The notes beneath the pieces are model-generated. The model was given only the letters and a program-made list of their open reading frames with translations. It was not told where the DNA came from and did no database searches. A program made the translations under genes and the position numbers. From Desulfobacterales bacterium (GTDB lineage: Bacteria > Desulfobacterota > Desulfobacteria > Desulfobacterales > C00003060), in contig JABXJW010000004.1 of NCBI GenBank assembly GCA_013375395.1, positions 1-53,148 on the forward strand: DNA of 53,148 bases, given 5' to 3'. The first letter of the stretch is position 1, and each line of letters opens with the position of its first letter. Positions 47,770-53,148 of this stretch are shown here, piece by piece.

Positions 47770-48143
47770 TATTCGTTGTTCGATTGGCCGTTAGATTGAA
47801 GTCCTCTGCGGTCCGTTTGATGCGGACAGGGAATTTTCGACTGCAAGGAAGGTTGCCACATTAGATTCGCGAGCCAACCACATCCGGCGGACCCAGGCGG
47901 CGTAGAATGCGCTCACTTTTGCAGCTCACAATCACATGCCTGCGCAAATTTGAATTTTAAGTAAAGCCTGCGAATATGTCAATTGGAATCCCCAAAAAAC
48001 AGCTTGACGGTGCAACGGATTTTATGGAAGGATTGGTGAAGCTTCGCACCCCGGTAAGCAAGAGACTTCTTTCCGTATGGCTCCCCACCCAGATACCACC
48101 TGGAAGTCGCCGGGCTGCATTCAGAAAACCGCAGGAGGAGATT

Positions 48144-48830
48144 ATGGCAATTAATGTTGTTGAAAAAATTGATGGATTCATCAAGCTCAGGCATGTGATT
48201 GTAAGCGTGTCGAACAAAAGCGGTCTGGAGGGCTTTATACCGGCACTGCTGGAAAGCAGCCCGGATATGCGCATATTTTCCACGGGTGGAACATATAACA
48301 GGCTCAAGGAAATCCTTGGCGACAGGGCATCTTCGTGCCTGAAGCAAGTCAGCGAATACACCGGCCAGCCCGAAACCCAGGGTGGCCTGGTCAAGACGCT
48401 CGATTTTAAGATCTATTTGGGACTGCTTACAGAGACTTACAACGATGCCCATCAGCAGGACATCCAAAGAACCGGCGCCGTCCCAATAGACATGGTGGTT
48501 GTCAACCTCTATCCATTCAAAGATACTATCTCCAAGCAGGGGGTCACAGTGGAACAGGCCAGGGGCAACATCGATATCGGAGGCCCCTGCATGATCAGGG
48601 CCTCGGCAAAAAACTTCATCAGAGTCGCAGCAGTTGTGGATCCCGGCGATTACGCAAAGATCATTTCCGAGATGAAGGCAAACGAAGGAAGGCTCTCTCT
48701 TGAACTGCGATACGGGCTGGCCAGGAAGGCTTTTGACCATACGGCCGTATACGACCGCAATATTGCAGATTTTCTGGCAGGCAAATCTTTTGACGATGTG
48801 AGCACCTGTTATCAGATCATGGAGGGTTAG
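48144..48830 (+). CDS. IMP cyclohydrolase (PurH N-terminal domain, stand-alone)
   Basis: RHVIVSVSNKSGLEGFIPALLESSPDMRIFSTGGTYNRLKEI...VSEYTGQPETQGGLVKTLDFKIYLGLL...VVVNLYPF...NIDIGGPCMIRASAKNF. ATG at 48144 preceded by GGAGGAG. Confidence 0.93.
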   Translation: MAINVVEKIDGFIKLRHVIVSVSNKSGLEGFIPALLESSPDMRIFSTGGTYNRLKEILGDRASSCLKQVSEYTGQPETQGGLVKTLDFKIYLGLLTETYNDAHQQDIQRTGAVPIDMVVVNLYPFKDTISKQGVTVEQARGNIDIGGPCMIRASAKNFIRVAAVVDPGDYAKIISEMKANEGRLSLELRYGLARKAFDHTAVYDRNIADFLAGKSFDDVSTCYQIMEG

Positions 48831-48834
48831 TACA

Positions 48835-50085
48835 ATGGCTGAGGATCTCAAAAAAATGTACAGGACCATCATGGATGATCACTTTCCTCCAAACATGGAA
48901 ATATCCTTTGTGGATGGGCAAAAGCGCCAGACGCTTTTATACGAAAAGGTGGTGTGGGTGATCGATGATGTGCAAAAGGGGCTGAGATACGGTGAAAACC
49001 CGGGGCAAGAGGCCGCCTTATATAAGCTGGCAAACGGAAACCTGGCCCTTGGAGAGGCACGAACCATTCAGCCCGGCCAATACCTGGCTTCTGATATAGA
49101 GCTGCTGCAATCGGGCAAGCACCCCGGAAAGACCAACCTCACCGATGCGGACAACTCCCTGAACATTTTGAGATACTTTACGGACAAGCCGGCCGTGGTC
49201 ATAGTAAAGCACAACAATCCCTGCGGGGTTGCGCGAGCCGCGTCCTTAGAGGAAGCATACACCAAGGCGAACATGGCCGACCGTGTGGCCGCCTTTGGCG
49301 GTTGCATCGCTGTAAACCGTGCTGTGGACAAGGCAACGGCAGATGCCATTGCCAACCAATACGCCGAAGTGGTAGTGGCCCCCGAGTTCGAGGAAGGGGC
49401 CATGGATATCTTTTCCAAAAAGAAGAATCTTCGGGTAATCAGGATCGGCAATATCAGCCGATTGCAATCATTTGTGGGTGAACGGTTTGTGGAGTTCAAG
49501 AGCCTTATTGACGGCGGCCTCATCGCCCAGTGGTCTTTTGTGCCGCAGGCCAGGTCCAAAGAGGATCTCAAGCTCGCCGAGTGCGAATACAAGGGGAAAA
49601 CGTATCGCATCAAGAGGGAACCGACCGAGCAGGAGTATCAGGACATGCTCTTCGGCTGGCTGGTGGAATCAGGGGTCACGTCCAACTCGGTCATATATGC
49701 TAAGGACGAGGTGACCGTGGGGATCGGAACCGGCGAGCAGGACCGTGTGGGCGTTGCGGAAATTGCCAGAGACAAGGCATACAGAAAGCTTGCGGACCGG
49801 TACTGTTTTGAAGAGCTGAATATTCCATACAACGAGCTTTCCGATGAGGAAAAGAAAAAAGAGATCGACCAAAGAGTGGCCAAAGAAAAAGGCGGCCTGA
49901 TTGGCGCCGCCATGGTCAGTGATGCCTTCTTCCCCTTCAGGGACGGCGTGGATGTGGGGCTGCGGGAGGGGATTTCTGCCGTGATACAGCCCGGAGGCTC
50001 GCTCAACGACTACCAGGCCATAGAGGCCTGCAACGAGGCCGACGCCACCATGGTGTACACCGGCCAGAGGAGTTTCAAACACTGA
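48835..50085 (+). CDS. purH: AICAR transformylase (PurH C-terminal domain, stand-alone)
   Basis: LRYGENPGQEAALY; DADNSLNILRYFTDKPAVVIVKHNNPCGVA; RVAAFGGCIAVNRAVDKATADAI; VSDAFFPFRDGVDVGLREGISAVIQPGGSLNDYQAIEACNEADATMVYTGQRSFKH. Confidence 0.94.
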   Translation: MAEDLKKMYRTIMDDHFPPNMEISFVDGQKRQTLLYEKVVWVIDDVQKGLRYGENPGQEAALYKLANGNLALGEARTIQPGQYLASDIELLQSGKHPGKTNLTDADNSLNILRYFTDKPAVVIVKHNNPCGVARAASLEEAYTKANMADRVAAFGGCIAVNRAVDKATADAIANQYAEVVVAPEFEEGAMDIFSKKKNLRVIRIGNISRLQSFVGERFVEFKSLIDGGLIAQWSFVPQARSKEDLKLAECEYKGKTYRIKREPTEQEYQDMLFGWLVESGVTSNSVIYAKDEVTVGIGTGEQDRVGVAEIARDKAYRKLADRYCFEELNIPYNELSDEEKKKEIDQRVAKEKGGLIGAAMVSDAFFPFRDGVDVGLREGISAVIQPGGSLNDYQAIEACNEADATMVYTGQRSFKH

Positions 50086-50109
50086 CGCTTCCGGCAGAAG
50101 GTTAAAATT

Positions 50110-50396
50110 CTCGCCCGCTCCCTTTGGTCGCTCGAGCTCTCAGAGAGCACAGAGAGCATTTTTTGCCTGATTTTTTGAGCAGGAAAAATCAGGCAAAGAG
50201 CGCGGTCCGCCGTCGGCGGACGTTATTTATTCTGCAACTGACTTCTTTGAATAAGGAATTGTCGGAATTCGCAGGCAAGACCGTTTGCCGATAATCATTT
50301 CCGGCGTGAGCGGAATGACAGTTTGAGCAAATTTCCCCTCTCAGGAAATCTGCTCAAGAACTCAGTGACTCTCTGGTCTCTGTGAGAGACAAAATG
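50110..50396. repeat. Long structured intergenic repeat with nested perfect hairpins
   Basis: TTTGCCTGATTTTT 50162-50175 / AAAAATCAGGCAAA 50184-50197; GTCCGCC-gtc-GGCGGAC 50205-50221; TTGAGCAAATTTCC 50323-50336 / GGAAATCTGCTCAA 50344-50357; imperfect outer arms CTCAGAGAGCACAGAGAG / CTCTCTGGTCTCTGTGAG. Confidence 0.72.
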
Positions 50397-50441
50397 AGAT
50401 CTAGGACCACTTACGGAGGACTAATCCCGGTTTGATGTAGC

Positions 50442-51725
50442 ATGATTTCTTCCATCGACAACCACCTGGCCGCCCTTTATCGGCTGAGACGCTTCGGCAT
50501 CAAGTTCGGGCTGGAGACGATCTCGCGCCTCGCGAAGGGGCTCGGCAACCCTCATGGGCGCTATAAGTGCATCCATGTGGCAGGCACAAACGGCAAGGGA
50601 TCGATCGGGGCGTTTCTGTCTTCGGTCCTTGTACAGGCAGGCTACAAGGTGGGCCTTTATACCTCCCCCCATCTTATTCGCTTCAATGAACGCATTCAGG
50701 TCAAAGGAGTTCCAATATCGGATAAAGACGTAGTGCAAGCAGCAGAGGCGGTTCAGCGGATTTACGCACAGGGTGAGCCTCCAACCTTCTTTGAGTGCGC
50801 CACTGCAATGGCCTTCCACCACTTTGCCCGGCAAAAGGTGGACTGGGCCATCCTTGAAACCGGAATGGGCGGTCGCTACGATGCCACCAACGTGGTCAAG
50901 CCTGAAGCCGGTGTCATCTCCAACATCAGCATTGAACACACTGAATATCTCGGAAACACCCTGGCCAAGATCGCTGCCGAAAAGGCAGGCATCATAAAGG
51001 AGGGCGTGGGTGTTGTCACGGGCGTGCGGCAAAAAAGTGCGCTAAGGGTCATTGAGCAGGCAGCCGCAGAAAAAGGGGTGCCCTTGCGCAGGCTCGGGAA
51101 ACAGATAAAGATCCGGAAAGACGGAGACGGCTCTTTTACTTATATGGGACCGAAGTTCCGCTGGCCGAATGTAAAGGTGGGACTTATCGGAGACCACCAG
51201 ATAACAAATGCAGCCCTTGCCCTGGGAGCGCTGGAACTCCTGGCGGAAAAGGGGCTGCGTCTTGCTGATGAGGCCGTTTATGCCGGCCTTGCCGCAGCCC
51301 GCTGGCCGGGCCGTCTTGAGGTTGTGTCAGAGGACCCAATGATCATTTTGGACGGCGCCCACAACCCCTCAGCCGCAAGGACCCTCAAAAAGTTCTTGGA
51401 AAACGGTATGGCATCACGCCGCTTGACCCTGGTGCTCGGCATTCTCAATGACAAGGCGTGGAAGCAGATGTTAAGAGAGCTTCTGCCGGCAGCAGACCGC
51501 GTGATTCTGACACGACCTGAATATGAACGCGCGGCAGATCCCGATGTACTGGCATCGTTTGCCGGTTCCATTAAGGAAAGCGTGGTTGTGGCACCGCGTG
51601 TACCGGATGCCGTATCTCTTGCCATGGAAAATGCCGCTGACGGTGATGCGGTTTGCATCTCAGGGTCCCTTTATACCGTGGGCGAGGCTAAGGCATATCT
51701 TGGGGGTACCTATGCTCCTTGCTAA
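50442..51725 (+). CDS. folC: Folylpolyglutamate synthase / dihydrofolate synthase
   Basis: YKCIHVAGTNGKGSIGAFLSSVLVQAGYKVGLYTSPHLIRFNERIQV; WAILETGMGGRYDATNVVKPEAGVISNISIEHTEYLGNTLAKIAAEKAGIIK; ILDGAHNPSAARTL. Confidence 0.96.
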   Translation: MISSIDNHLAALYRLRRFGIKFGLETISRLAKGLGNPHGRYKCIHVAGTNGKGSIGAFLSSVLVQAGYKVGLYTSPHLIRFNERIQVKGVPISDKDVVQAAEAVQRIYAQGEPPTFFECATAMAFHHFARQKVDWAILETGMGGRYDATNVVKPEAGVISNISIEHTEYLGNTLAKIAAEKAGIIKEGVGVVTGVRQKSALRVIEQAAAEKGVPLRRLGKQIKIRKDGDGSFTYMGPKFRWPNVKVGLIGDHQITNAALALGALELLAEKGLRLADEAVYAGLAAARWPGRLEVVSEDPMIILDGAHNPSAARTLKKFLENGMASRRLTLVLGILNDKAWKQMLRELLPAADRVILTRPEYERAADPDVLASFAGSIKESVVVAPRVPDAVSLAMENAADGDAVCISGSLYTVGEAKAYLGGTYAPC

Positions 51726-52344
51726 TGCTTATCTGGACAGGATTGATTTTTTAAGATACCTTCCTCAAACCGATTGCGCTGAGTGCGGGGCCAGCACCTG
51801 TCAGGGATTCGTCGAGGGTTTGAAGCAAGGCGAGAAAAAGCCCGCAGATTGTCCCGGGATCTCCGAAAATCTTCATTACTCTTTTCAAGTTGCCCTTAAT
51901 GCCGACAATATCCTGCCAAAATTTCCCTGCACAACGGTTCCGCAGCCCGGACCGGTAGGGTTGGTGGAAATCAATGTCCCTGGAGGCATTAGCCCCATCC
52001 TGGTCTCGGGCAACAATGTCCATACGCAGGATGTGCTGACATCGCTTCTGAGCACAACAAGAAGTGCATTTTTTATGTTTTTCGTTGACACAAAGGGACA
52101 TACGGTCGATATGGCTCTGATTTATGAGACGCTGACGGCCGGGCAGATCAGAAGAGACATCCTGAATTCAAGAGCCCTGAAAAGGAATCCTCGCCCACAG
52201 ATCATAATCCCCGGCTTGGCTGCGGCTGTTGGTAACAAGCTTAGACAATCGACAGGCTGGAATGTAATCGTCGGCCCGATCTGCGCAGCGGAATTGCCCC
52301 TGTTTTTGGCGAACCAATGGCTTCCGCCCGGCAAACGAATTTGA
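51712..52344 (+). CDS. Fe-S protein resembling the CODH/acetyl-CoA synthase gamma subunit (AcsC/CdhE) N-terminal domain
   Basis: LRYLPQTDCAECGASTCQGFVEGLKQGEKKPADCPGI 4Fe-4S motif. Start trimmed to the ATG at 51712, overlapping the folC 3' end by 14 nt. Confidence 0.72.
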   Translation: MLLANAYLDRIDFLRYLPQTDCAECGASTCQGFVEGLKQGEKKPADCPGISENLHYSFQVALNADNILPKFPCTTVPQPGPVGLVEINVPGGISPILVSGNNVHTQDVLTSLLSTTRSAFFMFFVDTKGHTVDMALIYETLTAGQIRRDILNSRALKRNPRPQIIIPGLAAAVGNKLRQSTGWNVIVGPICAAELPLFLANQWLPPGKRI

Positions 52345-52496
52345 CAACAATTCATCAACCCAAAGTGTAGATTTGCCAGTGATATCACAACAGGGTTTTG
52401 GATGCTCTCGATTGTCGATGTATAAACGAAAAAGCTCACCAGACTGCGTGGAGCGAAGCGGAATGCAGGTCTGGTGCAGTGTCGGGTTCGGCAGTT

Positions 52497-52703
52497 TTAC
52501 GCGGTCTGGCGAGACATTTCTTGATACGAAAATTCCCACAGTCCTGCATTGGCTTTTGCGTGTTCAATTGTCATACTCACGAGATTGCCTTTTTCGTCAA
52601 TGTCTACATAAATGTTTTCACTTATCTCTTTCGTCTCATAGATTTCCCTGTCTGTGAATTCAACGTGAGCAGTATCAGTGTCAGAAAAATATTTCACTTT
52701 CAT
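52497..52703 (-). CDS. DUF2283-like small protein (possible antitoxin-type partner)
   Basis: MKVKYFSDTDTAHVEFTDREIYETKEISENIYVDIDEKGNLVSMTIEHA matches the DUF2283 pattern. Confidence 0.82.
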   Translation of the reverse strand: MKVKYFSDTDTAHVEFTDREIYETKEISENIYVDIDEKGNLVSMTIEHAKANAGLWEFSYQEMSRQTA

Positions 52704-52706
52704 AGT

Positions 52707-52958
52707 TTAATCCTCCTTGTAAGACCTATCGAAGAAGGTATTATGCACCGTTTCTCCATCATCGAGCAAGATAACCCTTAAATATTTGCCTACTTCTGAT
52801 ATTTTGGCCCATTTTCTGATCCTTCCATCCGATTGAGTCTCGGTTTTTTCGGGATTCGCAATGACAAATTTTATCCATTCTTCTTTGATTTGGGCTCGAT
52901 CGGGTCTTTTCTTTGTATAATCAAAATATTGTGTTGTTTTCACTATTTCAACATCCAA
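52707..52958 (-). CDS. Small protein paired with DUF2283 (possible DUF4258-like toxin-type partner)
   Basis: MDVEIVKTTQYFDYTKKRPDRAQIKEEWIKFVIANPEKTETQSDGRIRKWAKISEVGKYLRVILLDDGETVHNTFFDRSYKED; 3-nt gap from the DUF2283 gene. Confidence 0.65.
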   Translation of the reverse strand: MDVEIVKTTQYFDYTKKRPDRAQIKEEWIKFVIANPEKTETQSDGRIRKWAKISEVGKYLRVILLDDGETVHNTFFDRSYKED

Positions 52959-53148
52959 TTAGATCATTTTCTAACGGAAGATATGTAATTGAAATCGTAA
53001 CATCTGTCAATCCGAGAGCGGGGACGTCTTGATGAACCAGTGTACTGGGTGGCTGTTATCGGAGAAAAGACTGGAAAATTCAGGCCGAAACGCCGGGGAC
53101 GCGGCAAAAACATAAGTGACGTTCTCAACATTTAAAGTTATCAAGCAG

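Noticed and set aside
46912-47799. 295-aa plus-strand ORF
   Set aside because: Antisense to folE2, which has clear family motifs.
47976-48143. N-terminal extension MSIGIPKKQLDGATDFMEG... of the IMP cyclohydrolase ORF
   Set aside because: A good RBS and ATG at 48144 fit the conserved domain start; the extension looks like upstream DNA.
47979-48872. 297-aa minus-strand ORF
   Set aside because: Antisense to the IMP cyclohydrolase gene; no recognisable protein family.
1-53148. CRISPR arrays, rRNA and tRNA genes
   Set aside because: No regularly spaced direct repeats and no recognisable rRNA or T-loop-type tRNA sequence seen by eye; tRNAscan-SE and CRISPR finder would be decisive.

Overview
The window looks like a Desulfobacterota-type (deltaproteobacterial) chromosome segment; that taxonomic call is inferred from gene content. 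I annotated it by eye from the sequence and ORF track, with no database searches. From left to right: (1) 0-15.5 kb is an exopolysaccharide/O-antigen-like locus with several GT4 glycosyltransferases, a flippase, an O-antigen ligase/polymerase, a sulfotransferase, a D-glucuronyl C5-epimerase-like protein and a polyprenyl glycosylphosphotransferase, interrupted by decayed IS3 and REP-associated (RAYT) transposase remnants and a truncated methyltransferase. (2) 15.8-19.7 kb is a tight cassette: HprK-like kinase, PqqD-like protein, radical SAM/SPASM protein, a ~60-aa Cys/Gly-rich peptide, a PEP-CTERM protein and an S26-type signal peptidase. This is my best candidate for an undescribed RiPP-like system. 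(3) 20-29 kb holds an MBL-fold hydrolase, a DUF3786-like protein and a eukaryote-like phosphosignalling island (CHASE2-Ser/Thr kinase, PP2C, double FHA, Ser/Thr kinase with cNMP-binding domain). (4) 29.6-37.7 kb holds aspS, hisS, trkH, trkA and rmuC. (5) 38-46 kb holds an ABM-like protein, a lipoprotein, a PAS hybrid histidine kinase, an LtaS-like sulfatase, and a CheR-like/phosphatase insert bracketed by a 73-bp direct duplication, then a pabC-like gene. (6) 46-52.4 kb is a folate/C1 neighbourhood: folE2, purH split into two genes, folC and an AcsC-like Fe-S protein. A DUF2283-type gene pair follows. Many intergenic gaps hold structured palindromic or MITE-like repeats of several families. 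I saw no rRNA, tRNA or CRISPR array.
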